A DNA stretch of 14,916 bases from Gonium pectorale. Its lineage: Eukaryota > Chlorophyta > Chlorophyceae > Chlamydomonadales > Volvocaceae. The notes below the pieces were generated by a model. That model was not told where the DNA came from, made no database searches, and saw nothing but the letters and a program-made list of their open reading frames with translations. Below, piece by piece: positions 1-9,029 of the stretch. The translations under genes and the position numbers were made by a program. Within the stretch, counting starts at the first letter, position 1. Each line of letters opens with the position of its first letter. The DNA is taken from contig LSYV01000182.1 in assembly GCA_001584585.1 (NCBI GenBank), forward strand, positions 16,374 through 31,289, given 5' to 3'.

Positions 1-120
1 TGTCTGAAACTCCCGGTGGCAGGCCGGGTCCCCCAGCGTCGGGGGTACTGTAACGAAGTCTGTCTGAGAAACTGTCGCGCGTCGGGGGTACTGTAACGAA
101 GTCTGTCTGTCAGAAACTGC
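1..120 (+). repeat. Duplicated SINE 3' tail fragment
   Basis: Bases 10-66 match the 3' end of the SINE at 14309-14532: both have a GGTGGYAGRCCGGGT block, a CCCC-AGYGTC-GGGG inverted repeat and then TGTAAC. A 31-nt block (36-66) is repeated identically at 79-109, a 43-nt period. A TGTCTG-(AG)AAACT motif recurs at about 1, 61 and 105. This is a partial or rearranged SINE tail running in from outside the window. It ends where the Helitron 3' terminus begins. Confidence 0.7.
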
Positions 121-121
121 A

Positions 122-145
122 CTAGGCGGGACCCCTGCGGGGCCC
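122..145 (-). other. Candidate Helitron 3' terminus (hairpin plus CTAG)
   Basis: On the minus strand GGGCCCC (145-139), a GCA loop and GGGG-T-CCC (135-128) form a 7-bp stem with one bulged T. Two bases later comes CTAG (125-122), and the next host base is T (complement of A121). Hairpin, CTRR and T is the classical Helitron 3' structure. It lies about 640 bp downstream of the helicase stop codon. The hairpin is closer to CTAG than the roughly 10 nt often seen, so this remains a candidate. Confidence 0.55.
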
Positions 146-759
146 GATAGCAAGTGTTTTAGGCTCCATCTGTCCCCAGGCTCGCGCCCGAGGGCCTCTG
201 ACGCGCCGCCCACATGACCTACGCTGGGTGGCACCCAGCATCCCCGAAGCAGCTGTACGCCCCAGCCTCAGTTGAAGAATTGAACGCCTAGTACGGCAAG
301 CAGGAGCACTATGGGGCTTTGGGAGTGTGTACGGTACGGAAGCTGACAAGTGGTGGGGTTGTCGGTATGCTGGTTTCGCTGCGTTCGGTATCAATCTTTC
401 GTTCAGCCCCTTGCTCGCAATGCCCGATGTAAGGATTTTAGTTCGGCCCATGGGCGGGACCTTCCTGAGGGCGTCGCGCGATGTACAAAACTGAAGCCCA
501 CCGCCACGCGTAGCGTTATCTCACGCATGGTCGCTCGAGTCCCAGCCCCTCGATTGTGTTCGCAGACTAACTAAGCAAATTTGGTCTTGTGCCTCACCCA
601 GTTAGGGGGGGGGCGGTTGGGGCGCAATGCCCCGGGCGAGCATACCAGCTAAAACCTACGACACACCGACCTCATACGGTACATTCGGATTTGTTTGGCT
701 CTTACAGATCTGCTAAACGCTTGTCCCCCTGGCGGCCTGCCGAAGGGCAACCCGTCGCC
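146..759. other. Helitron 3' untranslated and subterminal region
   Basis: No convincing coding sequence. It contains the TGTAA signal at 702-706 (minus strand), a nine-G run at 605-613 with further G runs to 622, and at 193-216 a 24-nt block that recurs near the right edge of the window. Confidence 0.5.
702..706 (-). terminator. Candidate poly(A) signal TGTAA
   Basis: The minus strand reads TGTAA here, 54 nt beyond the stop codon at 760-762. TGTAA is the usual polyadenylation signal of chlorophyte green algae, so position and sequence both fit. A five-base motif has low information, and the host assignment is itself inferred. Confidence 0.4.
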
Positions 760-2454
760 TTATGGAGGACGGCGGTGCGCTTGGTACGCCGTGCATATCG
801 CCTCCGCTCGGGTCCGCAATTCCTCGTATCGGACGGCGGTGTCACGGGCAGCGTCTTGAAGGCGTTGATGCTCGCGAGCCAGGTCCGGCTCCATGCGTGT
901 CGCTTCACAGAAGGCGTCGATGACGCGCTCGCGCGCTCGGGCGTCATTCGGCGGGTAGAGCGGGTGGAGCAGGCGGACACGACTAAGACCCGCGAAGCGT
1001 GAGAGCGCCACGAATACGGTAGTTCGTTGTAGGCCCATTGGCGTCGGGCGCAGGTCCACTGCCCACCAGTCCGTACCAAAGGACATGCCCTGGACGAACT
1101 GATCCGTCACTGCATATCCGTTCTGCACTGGGAGGCCCCGGTGCACAATGCGGACTTTGGATAGTTTCTGCACGGCGTCCTTCTGCGTGTCGTCTCGTAG
1201 TAGGATGGGCTCCGGAAGCTTCAAGGTGCCGACGTGCGTGTTGACGGGTGTACCCGCCACACAGTTGGCGGGCAAGTAATCGCCAAGGTCCTGGCCGAAG
1301 GTGGCGTCTTCAGGTTCGACGATCAACGCCTGCGGCAAGTACTGCAATCGCCAGGGCCCCATTCCTGGCGGCGGCTCGGGCTCCCGCGGGTCCAGGATAA
1401 GCTGCCGAGCCGTAGCGAATCGGTTTCGACAGCGGCCGAAGGCAGGGGCGTCGTTATCAATGAGGGCGTACTGTATGCCTGCGTAGAAGTACGTGACGTA
1501 CGGTATGTCCCGCAACTCCTGTGGCGGGCGAGTCCGGACTAGCTCCGCCAGGGCGCCGTGCAGCGGCGGGCCCAGCTGATGCCCCTTGCCCGCAAAATGG
1601 TCCAGAGCGAACCAATAGATCAGGCGCTGTCCTTGTCGCGCCGGATCATTGGCGGCTAACACCGTATTGAGGTCGGGACGTTCCAGATTCCGCTTGACGA
1701 CCACCCGCCGACGTTGGCCAAAGGGCTCGCGTAAGTTGGCTACTTGTCCGTTGATGTTATCGACCAGTTCCGCGATGGAAGCGCGCCAGCGACCGTAGTC
1801 GGACGAGGTCGGTTTAGGCGGCGGTGTGGGGTTGTTAAATAGGCGAATGAAGCGCATAAGTGCCTGGCCGTCCTCGTTACGTCCATGACGTTGCTGTCCG
1901 GTGAGGATAAAGACGTTGGCCAGAGAGCGCCACACGAGGGCTCCTTCACTAATACGCTCGATGCGCCTCCGGTTGTCACGGTTGGCGGTGTGGGCAAGGA
2001 CTCGCAAGGCGGTATCCGTATGGTACAGCGGCGTGCTCTTGACAGGCCGGTGCTGATCCAGGTCGCCAATCATTACGAAGCTGCGGCCCTTCATGATGCG
2101 CTCCCGTTCGACGCGCTGTAAGGCGGACTCCCCAGGTGACGCGGTAAAAGCCGGCAGGTGTTGGTTGGCAGCCCGGTTGCAGTCTCCAAGGTGTTCCGCG
2201 CCCGTAAAGGACATTTCGTCATTCGCGATACAACGGCCGCGGGCTAGCTCCCGGAGCTGCAGGTGGGCGGGAGAATTTGAGCAGGTAAGTGTATACAGTT
2301 CAGTGGCGTCGCTGTTATGAAAGGCACCGAGCGTCAGGTCTACACGTAGGCTACGGCGCTCGTGTGAGAGCCCGCAAACAAGATACGAAACCGTGTAGCC
2401 ATTCATGGAAAGGGCAGTGGGCGTTGCGTGGTCAGAGGTGTATGGGAATTGAAG
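760..2454 (-). CDS. Helitron helicase, C-terminal exon (PIF1-type motifs II-VI)
   Basis: Last exon of the Helitron protein, 564 codons plus stop. It carries the second half of a superfamily 1B (PIF1-like) helicase, which in Helitrons unwinds DNA 5'-3' during rolling-circle transposition. Motif II reads ANDEMSFTGAEHLGDCN (the DE of Walker B). Motif III reads GDLDQHRPV. Motif V is YAVTDQFVQGMSFGTDWWAV, and motif VI is QRTTVFVALSRFAGLSRVRL, which supplies the arginine finger region. The exon start was chosen because the preceding 54-nt intron (2455-2508) begins GTGAGT and ends GGTAG in phase 0, matching the upstream exon; an in-frame TAG lies just inside the intron. The ATG at about 2406 is therefore internal. 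The frame is intact to the stop. Confidence 0.85.
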   Translation of the reverse strand, partial: LQFPYTSDHATPTALSMNGYTVSYLVCGLSHERRSLRVDLTLGAFHNSDATELYTLTCSNSPAHLQLRELARGRCIANDEMSFTGAEHLGDCNRAANQHLPAFTASPGESALQRVERERIMKGRSFVMIGDLDQHRPVKSTPLYHTDTALRVLAHTANRDNRRRIERISEGALVWRSLANVFILTGQQRHGRNEDGQALMRFIRLFNNPTPPPKPTSSDYGRWRASIAELVDNINGQVANLREPFGQRRRVVVKRNLERPDLNTVLAANDPARQGQRLIYWFALDHFAGKGHQLGPPLHGALAELVRTRPPQELRDIPYVTYFYAGIQYALIDNDAPAFGRCRNRFATARQLILDPREPEPPPGMGPWRLQYLPQALIVEPEDATFGQDLGDYLPANCVAGTPVNTHVGTLKLPEPILLRDDTQKDAVQKLSKVRIVHRGLPVQNGYAVTDQFVQGMSFGTDWWAVDLRPTPMGLQRTTVFVALSRFAGLSRVRLLHPLYPPNDARARERVIDAFCEATRMEPDLAREHQRLQDAARDTAVRYEELRTRAEAICTAYQAHRRPP

Positions 2455-2508
2455 CTACCGCGACCGGTGGCTGAGGGCCAGGCCTGTTCATCGCGCGTGG
2501 CGACTCAC

Positions 2509-4836
2509 CCGAGCACCCATCGCATCCGAACAGGTGGAGCTAGCCTCGGTGACCCCGAAGAGGTGACAGGTTGACACGGCAGTGTGCGCTGGTGAAGATA
2601 CGTTTTGAGCGGCGCGCCAGGTGTATGAGACGGGAGTGATCCAGTCGGCGTAGCCATGCTGGTAGGTATACCATTCCACCGCCTTCAGGATCTGGGATTT
2701 GCCGCTGCCCGGGCCACCCTGTAGTACGACGCGTAAAGGCGCTGTTGCGACCGGTCCACTATGGCCGGAACGTTGAGAGGCGTGCAGATCAGCGTGGAAC
2801 GCCTCTGCCATCACCAGGAACACAAAGGCTTGGTCCGCATCAAAGGTGAAGAGCTCGATGATATCTTCGCATGAAGGTGGTGAAGAGAGGCGGTAAAAGG
2901 GGGGTGGGTGGCCGGGTTCGACGACCGATCCCATCGTAGTCACACGCGTATCAGGGTGAACGTAGATTATTCGAGCCTTCAGCGGTCCCACACCGCCGTC
3001 ACGTTGAAGGACGAGCTGCCGATGCGGATCCTGCGGAAGCTGTGCGGCCGGATGATGCTTCTTGGCATGGTTGACGTACTGCGGGATAAGGATACGATCC
3101 TCCGCCGTCTGACGGCGAACTGTGCCAGCCGCTGGACCGCCGGGTTGCAGAAGGAGGGCGTTGCGTTGTGATAGCGCCTGCTCTAGGAGCGGGCGCACGA
3201 GGTTAAGAGTCACCTCACAATATCGCGCCTCCGCGTGAGGAGGAGGCGGCAGGTGATCCGCCGTCTGGCAGAGGGCCGCCAAATCAGCCTCATTCAAGTC
3301 GGATGGGTCTGGCAGCGCTACTTCGGTAGGCTCTAGCCGGGACGGCATCCCCGGCGGCAAGCCATAATCATCATCGCTGTCGGTTCCTTCACTGTCAGAG
3401 GTGGGTTGGTCGTGCTCCCCGGGCGGTGGCGGTGGCGCGGCAGTTCCTGCCGCGGCGGCTTGTGCGGCGCGGACCTCCGCACGACGTACACGCTGGGCGT
3501 ACTGGATGCGAGCGCGCGCTGCGATGACTTCAGCCATGTTGCCAGGGATGTGCTGGACGAGGCGAATATACACGGCGGTGGATCTGCAGCCTCCATCAGC
3601 GCGGACGTGAAGGCTGCGCCACCATTCGTCATGGGCCATTACGGCTGTACGGCCATTGGGTAGGGGTGAGGCCCGGTAGCTGCTGAAGAGCGCTAGAACG
3701 AAGGCACACCATTCCTCCCTTTCAGCCGGATCCGCTGAGTCGGATGGACGCAATGGCGGGTTACTCAGCAGCCGTGGGATAACAGGATGCGCACGGCGCT
3801 GTAGCATATATCGCGCCGCTGCCTGGTACCCTTCTCGAAACGCGAGGCGCTCCAACGGCGCCGTACGTGTTTTGGTCGGCGTCGCTTCTGATAGCTGCAA
3901 CCGACGGAACGTCTCATCACGTACGCGCTTTTCGTAGCAGCCGGTTAGCAAGTACGGGCTATGCCAGGGCTCGTCCAGCCCGTCACCGCGTTGCAAGTAA
4001 TCGTCCAGGTCGTTGGCCGCCGCGTAGCGGGTTGACGCTGACGTGGGCGGCTGCTGGGAAGTGGACGGGCCTCCTGGGTCGGCCTCAGGCTCCACGAGCG
4101 TGTGCCGCATGTGAACATGAGCGGCAGTGCCGCTCCGAATGAAGGCCGTGAAGGCTTCCACGTTCAGCGGTACTGTGTCCCAAGTACGGAAGACGGAGCT
4201 ACGACCTCTCATGAGGAGCGCCATGAATGCTGCGCTGAACGCGGGCACGGCGGTGGTGGTATGGACGGCGATTCGGAGCAGATGTACCGCATAAGTGAGT
4301 GCGGCCGCCGGCTCCATGGCTGTGCCCACTGCTGGCGCCTGTTGTCGCTGTGATTCCGCCAGCTCCGTTGCGGCACGGAGGAAATCTTGCACATGCGCCG
4401 AGCTCTGGTCCTTGCTTAGGTACTTGGACAAGTATTCCGCGGCCTCACGCGCGGAATCCTCCGCTTGCACGGGGCAGGGCCCACGATTCGCTTCGGGTTG
4501 CTGCAGCCAAGCTGCGAGCGGCTGACGACAGGCCTCCCGGCCGGCTTCGCATATGGCGCCGGTAGTCATGTTGCAACCGAAGGCCATCAGCACTGCTGCT
4601 ATGTGCGGAACCAGCCACTCACCCGTCCGCTGGCAAAGCACCAGGCCGCCGAGGCCGATCAGCTGGAACAGCGCCTGCTTAAACCGTGGATACACAAGGC
4701 GGCACTCGGGCCCGTGCGTGTAGCACGTCCGCATATGGTGATGCCACAGGACGGCTAGCACGCATCGGCCGTAATGCCGTGCGATAGCTCAATAGTCGCA
4801 CGTGTCGGTGGCCGTGCGGTGATCGCGGGTGGTTTG
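2509..4836 (-). CDS. Helitron Rep tyrosine motif and helicase N-terminal exon
   Basis: This exon joins the end of the Rep nuclease to the start of the helicase. Near its start, HHHMRTCYTHGPECRLVYPR fits the conserved His/Cys block of Helitron Rep, and a GCNM segment follows. EYLSKYLSK is the catalytic YxxxY pair (tyrosine codons at 4432-4434 and 4420-4422); these residues form the covalent link to DNA. An acidic, Pro- and Ala-rich linker follows, then Walker A GGPGSGKS (2695-2718) and motif Ia (TCHLFGV). The donor is CGG|GTGAGT at 2508, phase 0. The proposed acceptor CCGCAG (ending at 4837) is phase 0 like the upstream exons, but it leaves an in-frame TGA at 4789-4791 (codon 16). An acceptor GCTAG near 4755 would avoid the stop but does not match upstream phase. 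The frame is clean from 4788 on. Confidence 0.8.
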
Positions 4837-5063
4837 CTGCGGGCACAGGAGTTGCGGGAGGTCATAGGGGGTGTCAAGGAATCGGCACGCCGGCCGATTG
4901 GGCTAAGGTGGCCCCTTATCGTCACACGCGCGACCCGTCGGTAATCTACGGACAGAAGCCCAGGATGGGGAACCTGTCCCCTCGATCGCCTACATCAACT
5001 GCGTAAGCTAGAATTTCTGCCGCCCGCCTATAACCAGCAAACGAGGCAAATGTGCATGCTCAC

Positions 5064-5177
5064 CTCTTCTGCGCGCGGCAGCGCCGAACGTGCGCCCCGC
5101 GCATGTTGCCGCCGGCGAGGTGATGCAGGCAAGTCGGGGCGTGCGGCGCGTTTCGTCGATATTGCCCGATGCGGCAG
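5064..5177 (-). CDS. Small internal Helitron exon, basic linker
   Basis: 38 codons, open and in phase 0 at both ends: acceptor TGCATGCAG before 5177, donor GAG|GTGAGC at 5063. The peptide is rich in Arg and Ala (LPHRAISTKRAARPDLPASP...). No domain is recognised. It lies between the HUH and Tyr parts of Rep, where canonical Helitrons have a short linker. The exon is called from splice signals and phase only. Confidence 0.5.
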
Positions 5178-5304
5178 CTGCATGCAGGCAATGGAGTCGC
5201 ATCGTAGCAGTCAGGCCCGGCCGTCGTGAGACATATTACGCAATGCGGATTCGGTCCGCGTGACAATGTGTCTAAAATGCCCGACCATCGTCCACCAAAC
5301 GTAC

Positions 5305-5409
5305 CTGAGGCCCGGCTGCACTAGCGTCGTTCTGTCGTTGGAGCCGGGCGCTGCGACGTAACACAGGCAGCGGGCGCGGTTCCTGCTGGGAATGTGTGGG
5401 AGTAGCGGC
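5305..5409 (-). CDS. Small internal Helitron exon, Pro/Gln/Arg linker
   Basis: 35 codons, phase 0 at both ends: acceptor CTGCAG before 5409 (CCAG six bases earlier is also in phase), donor CAG|GTACGT at 5304. It encodes AATPTHSQQEPRPLPVLRRS and a further basic stretch. No domain is recognised. The perfect donor and matching phase make it the best supported of the three small exons. Confidence 0.55.
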
Positions 5410-5555
5410 CTGCAGCTGGTTCGAAGAATTGACGCAACGGAGGAAGGGGCGCAAGGACACCATCAGCATGCAGCACCAAGCCGTGTTTGCATAAGAAGGA
5501 ATTCGTAGGGGGGCAATAACGGGAAGCGTTGGCTCAGCTTAGCACATTGGCGTAC

Positions 5556-5633
5556 CTGTTCAGCAGCTGGTTCGGTGGGAGGGGCGGATCCGAACAGTTG
5601 CCCCTTTATGCCTGCTGGCTGGCGTGCCAATGC
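5556..5633 (-). CDS. Small internal Helitron exon
   Basis: 26 codons, phase 0 at both ends: acceptor TATGCAG before 5633 and donor CAG|GTACGC at 5555. It encodes ALARQPAGIKGQLFGSAPPT and six more residues. It would join directly to the Rep exon ending at 5949, across a 315-nt intron that is also phase 0. Function unknown; the call rests on splice signals. Confidence 0.5.
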
Positions 5634-5948
5634 CTGCATACGCAAGTGTTGGCGAGGCAAGAAGGTGCAGGCAGCTCATGAAATACAGTCGGGAGATCAC
5701 CAGTAACGTATGCCCCGTATCCGCAGCACATGCTGTACCGCATCGGTTATTCTACTCATACGCCGGCCGCCATGTAACGCCCTGGCTGGCATGGCCGGCG
5801 AGCCAAAGCCTATAGCTGTGTTTTGCTGTGCATGGGGAAGGAAAAGCAGAGCGCGTAGCATGCAATTCGGCAATAACCGCGCATTCCGTTGTCAACGTAA
5901 ATCGTGATGCGCCCGCTGTGGTCTGTCACTAATAGGGGATAAACGCAC

Positions 5949-7438
5949 CTGGCCGCGGGGGCTCGCATGTGCGTATATGGCGGCAGACGACTCCGCGAGT
6001 GATGTCGACTCTCGATCCAAGCGCGGGTCTACTGATGCCCCTGGATGCCGGGCATTACGGAGAACCAGGTTCCAGCTGTATGCGGTGGGCGCCTCCCACT
6101 TCTCCGGCCGCGGCAGCTCCTCTGCGGCGGCGCTGCTGAGCCCCGTAGGATCCATCGGCTCGAACGATTCCTGCCTACGACGGTCGACGGCCGATGCGGG
6201 CTCTGATGCGGAGCCCGGGCAGAAAAACGGCTGAGGCAGTGTGGTACGGCCTAGGGCGTCTATCAACTGCAGGATGGGCGAGGGCCGGCCGTCATCGCCG
6301 CTGGAGAACAACGTACGAAGGCGGTTGATATCTAATGTCTGCAAGTTGGCGGCGCCATGGAAATGAAGCGCTCCGCGCCCTGTCGTCTCATACTTGTATT
6401 CGATCGCAAGAACTGGGCCCACGGGACTGGCTCGGTTCCGCTGCGCAAGCTCGCCCGGCTCCCATCCAAATAGCACGGCGCATACAGCATCTGCTATGGC
6501 AGCGGCGTAGGCGGCGCATGCGACGGGATTTGCAGCCACACGACGCCAGCGCCGAAAGGCCTTCTCAGCATCGGTCGGCGCGGCGGTCCCGCTGTCGAAT
6601 ACGATGGGCTCTCCAGCCATTACGGCCACTGCAGCGCTCTGGACGTCCGACGGATTGATGGTGAAGAAGAAGTTGAAGGGCCCAAATGCATATGAAGCCG
6701 CCAGGCCGTCGCTCCGGAAGCGACGGTAGAAGGCGTTCAAGGGATCTACCCTGCTGGTGGTCGTACGGATGCACGTAGCAAGCTTGGCGACCGCCGGCGA
6801 ATGCTCGCGAATCTCTCGTAACAGACGCCGGTGCTCCGCCGTCTGTGGATGCGCTGCCAGGACCTGAGCCATGAGACGGACGTTCCGGTCCGACAGAGTG
6901 TCCGTGGCGTCCCGCAGCTCGTTGGGAGTGAGCATAGCAGTCAAGCGAGCGGAGTCATTGCACTCGTGGCGCAGATAGACGTTGAAGCCATGGGATAGGA
7001 GGTCCACCGACTGCGCGAATTGCTTCTGCGGATACCGGCGTAATAGCGTCCCCACGTACGATCGAACGGTCATGCCCAGCGGCCGCTGCCCGCAAGGGCC
7101 CCACGGGAATACCCACGGGTGGGCACGCGGGAATGCGTCCCATTGGTAATCGCTCGCAGGCGGTGCATCCCTTCCGCCAGTGCTAGCGGCAATGAGCCCG
7201 TACTGCCGGAGCATGGCTCGCATGCGCTCCTCGTCTCCATTAGCAGTCGCGAAGATATCCGGCTGCAGGCTACGCGGTACGCACACCTCCATGTCATCCA
7301 GGCCGCGCATGCAGCCGTCAGCATCCGAGCCAGCATCTGCGTCCGCCCGTCCAACGGACGCACCGGCGGTGTCGGCGTGTGTACGACGGACTGCCGTGAC
7401 GTGCACGCCATGGCCTTGAATAGGCGCCGGTTGTGGGA
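5949..7438 (-). CDS. Helitron Rep nuclease exon (Helitron_like_N, HUH motif)
   Basis: 496 codons holding the N-terminal half of the Helitron replication initiator. FPRAHPWVFPWGPCG followed by a YVGTLLRRYPQKQFAQ stretch matches the conserved entry to the Helitron_like_N domain. FGPFNFFFTINPSD is the motif 1 region. GRGALHFHG (His codons at 6363-6365 and 6357-6359) is the HUH metal-binding motif, which positions the ion for nicking. The C-terminal third is acidic and Pro/Ser-rich, and unlike the core. The acceptor GGCCAG before 7438 and donor CAG|GTGCGT at 5948 match neighbouring phases (1 and 0). The frame also extends upstream of 7438 to a TAG, so the acceptor choice rests on phase. No internal breaks are seen. 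Confidence 0.85.
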
Positions 7439-7618
7439 CTGGCCCCGAAAGAGGGGCGTCATTTACCGAATGTGGAAGGGCAGCCGACGCGCCGGCGACG
7501 TCATCCTATACGGCAATGGGATGAGAAGCAGGTACTCGCGTCAGTCGTAGCGGCGCTAACGCGCATAGGCAGATGACGAGAGCAGTACGGTGAGGCCAAG
7601 ATACGGTGGCTAACTCAC

Positions 7619-7715
7619 CGAAGTTCGCCGTACGGGTGGGAAGGCATGTCCGGCATTCGAAGGGCCTCCAGTCTCTGGATGAACCTGCTGACATAAGCAA
7701 GTAAGGGGCCTCGTG
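7619..7715 (-). CDS. Short exon between OTU and Rep, CxxC peptide
   Basis: 32 codons plus one base, encoding HEAPYLLMSAGSSRDWRPFE and then a CRTC pair. Acceptor GATCAG (phase 0) before 7715; donor TTCG|GTGAGT (phase 1) at 7618. The downstream intron is 180 nt and rejoins the Rep exon in phase. The peptide may link the OTU domain to Rep; the CxxC could be half of a zinc site. No family is recognised. Confidence 0.55.
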
Positions 7716-7861
7716 CTGATCAAGGTTTATCTCCAAGCAGACTATCTAGGAGTCTACAAAGCTTAGCGCGCAGCCATTGATGCTCAGGCCTCGCATCACA
7801 GACATCCTGCTGTCCCCCCGGCATCTCCGCTTGCCGATGCGAGTGAACGACGGAGGCTTAC

Positions 7862-8017
7862 CTGCCCATCTCGAGTCGAATTGTAATGCGCCTCTGGGAT
7901 GTAGGTCAGCGTGACAGATCGATGGCCCGGGCCGCGCTTGGGCACGATTTGTGTCACTGGCTCCATCGGATGTGGAGTAACCAGGGTAATGTTCACATCA
8001 TACGCGTCTGCCGCGGC
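7862..8017 (-). CDS. OTU protease, exon with catalytic His
   Basis: 52 codons. The start, AAADAYDVNITLVTPH, continues the OTU fold directly from the previous exon, whose last residues are WGDHTTLQ. RSVTLTYIPEAHYNSTR is the C-terminal OTU strand with the catalytic histidine (the HY motif). The acceptor is TTCACAG before 8017 and the donor CAG|GTAAGC at 7861, both phase 0. Together with the two exons upstream this makes a domain of roughly normal OTU length, about 150 residues. OTU proteases cleave after the Gly-Gly of ubiquitin or related modifiers. Confidence 0.8.
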
Positions 8018-8196
8018 CTGTGAAGGGGCGCAAGAGGAAGTTACCTTTTATTAACACTTTCACGAAAGATCGGGATGCGTTAACCGCGCACGGCGGGCTT
8101 TACAACGCCTGGCACCACCATTCATTCCGGCGTCCGCCCTTCCCATCGTAAGCTGCGCCGAGAGGCGCCGGGCCATGGGCGCCTGGTCGTACGCAC

Positions 8197-8382
8197 CTGT
8201 AAGGTGGTGTGGTCGCCCCACGCTCGATCCTGAAGCATTCCATTTACGTAGGCGTCGTAATTGCCGGTGGTGATGAATCCGCTGTACTGCTCGGGATTGT
8301 CACACAGAGTCCTCACTACTTGCGCGCGAACCTCTTCGTATCGGCCGTCATCACCGAGTAGCTGATGCGCCAGCGCGCGGAA
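8197..8382 (-). CDS. OTU protease, central exon
   Basis: 62 codons. It starts with FRALAHQLLGDDGRYEEVRA, the helix that follows the OTU catalytic cysteine, and continues through NPEQYSGF and WGDHTTLQ, both typical of the family (NPEDY..., WGG/D...LQ). Acceptor TCTCACAG before 8382, donor CAG|GTGCGT at 8196, phase 0 at both ends; flanking introns are 106 and 179 nt. No stop or frameshift. With DGNCQ ending the preceding exon, the splice rebuilds the diagnostic DGNC-x-FRAL signature, which supports the exon model. Confidence 0.85.
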
Positions 8383-8488
8383 CTGTGAGATGATAGGGGT
8401 GTGGCGAGGGCGTGAGTGTCAATCAGTCAAAACATCGGGAGATGGCACATGCGTCCTCACCCGTACCTATTGCCCGAATGCACCGCAC

Positions 8489-8604
8489 CTGACAGTTACC
8501 GTCCCCAACAACTGGCTGCTCCTTGAGGCCACGCTCCGCCAGCCGCGCTCGTATCAAATCCTGCCACGGGCGGGGCGCGCGGATAAGAACAGGTCTACGC
8601 GATG
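8489..8604 (-). CDS. OTU protease, exon with catalytic Cys
   Basis: The exon ends in VVGDGNCQ just before a CAG|GTGCGG donor at 8488 (phase 0). DGNC is the OTU catalytic motif; the Cys codon is at 8492-8494. Upstream residues PRPWQDLIRARLAERGLKEQ resemble the helix that precedes the active site in OTU proteins. The 5' limit is uncertain: the frame is open from 8605, and AAG, TAG or CAG acceptors at about 8605, 8597 and 8561 are possible. The first fits the phase of a GTGAGG donor at 8825. Confidence 0.75.
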
Positions 8605-8685
8605 CTTAACTAAAAGCCTGTCACTCCGCAAATACCCGCCACGGCCGCAATCACAGCTGGTTTGGGGGAGCAAGACGACCGCCCA

Positions 8686-8727
8686 CCTTCCCATACAACT
8701 TGCCTGCCTTCCCATGCAACTTGCCTG
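8686..8727 (+). repeat. Two-copy 21-bp tandem repeat
   Basis: CCTTCCCATACAACTTGCCT plus G (8686-8706) is followed at once by a copy with one substitution (8707-8727). It lies in a presumed intron of the Helitron gene, between the linker exon and the OTU Cys exon. Confidence 0.75.
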
Positions 8728-8825
8728 AGGATTTTGAGGAGGTGACTCCACTGGCCGGGTCGCATGTTCACGTGTGGAGCGGCCGGAGTTCCTTCCGGCC
8801 CCGAGCTGCCTGGGCTGCACCTCAC

Positions 8826-9011
8826 TAACTGCCGACGCAAGGCTGGAGTAGTTTCGGCTTAAGTACCTCTGCACCTGCCCCGGAGTAGCGCCGGTCAGAC
8901 GGCCCGGATTATGGACGTCCAATAGACAGGTTGTTAGGCCCTTCCACTTATGCTGGTACCATAAACGCAGCCTATCCTCCGTCCACTGCACGCCTTGTAA
9001 CGCGGTGCGTA
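8826..9011 (-). CDS. Helitron linker exon, Trp-rich, function unknown
   Basis: An open frame with protein-like composition (VQWTEDRLRLWYQHKWKGL, then LLDVHNPGRL), one base out of register with the DUF6570 exon that overlaps its start. It probably begins after a GCCGCAG acceptor near 9012 and ends at a GTGAGG donor at 8825 (phase 1). The frame is closed by TAA a little upstream, so an intron or frameshift must separate it from the DUF6570 exon; I could not find a strong donor. No family is recognised. Its place directly before the OTU domain makes it part of the same protein. Confidence 0.45.
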
Positions 9012-9029
9012 CTGCGGCCGTGCTGCTGC

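Noticed and set aside
605..622. G-run as a possible regulatory quadruplex
   Set aside because: Only one long G run with short neighbours; nothing else supports a function.
2908..4758. Several plus-strand frames of 60-100 codons opposite the helicase exon
   Set aside because: They are shadows of a well-supported minus-strand exon with helicase and Rep motifs.
760..7406. Reading the large minus-strand frames as a bacterial operon
   Set aside because: The protein is split at GT...AG junctions in matching phase, and the domain set is that of eukaryotic Helitrons.
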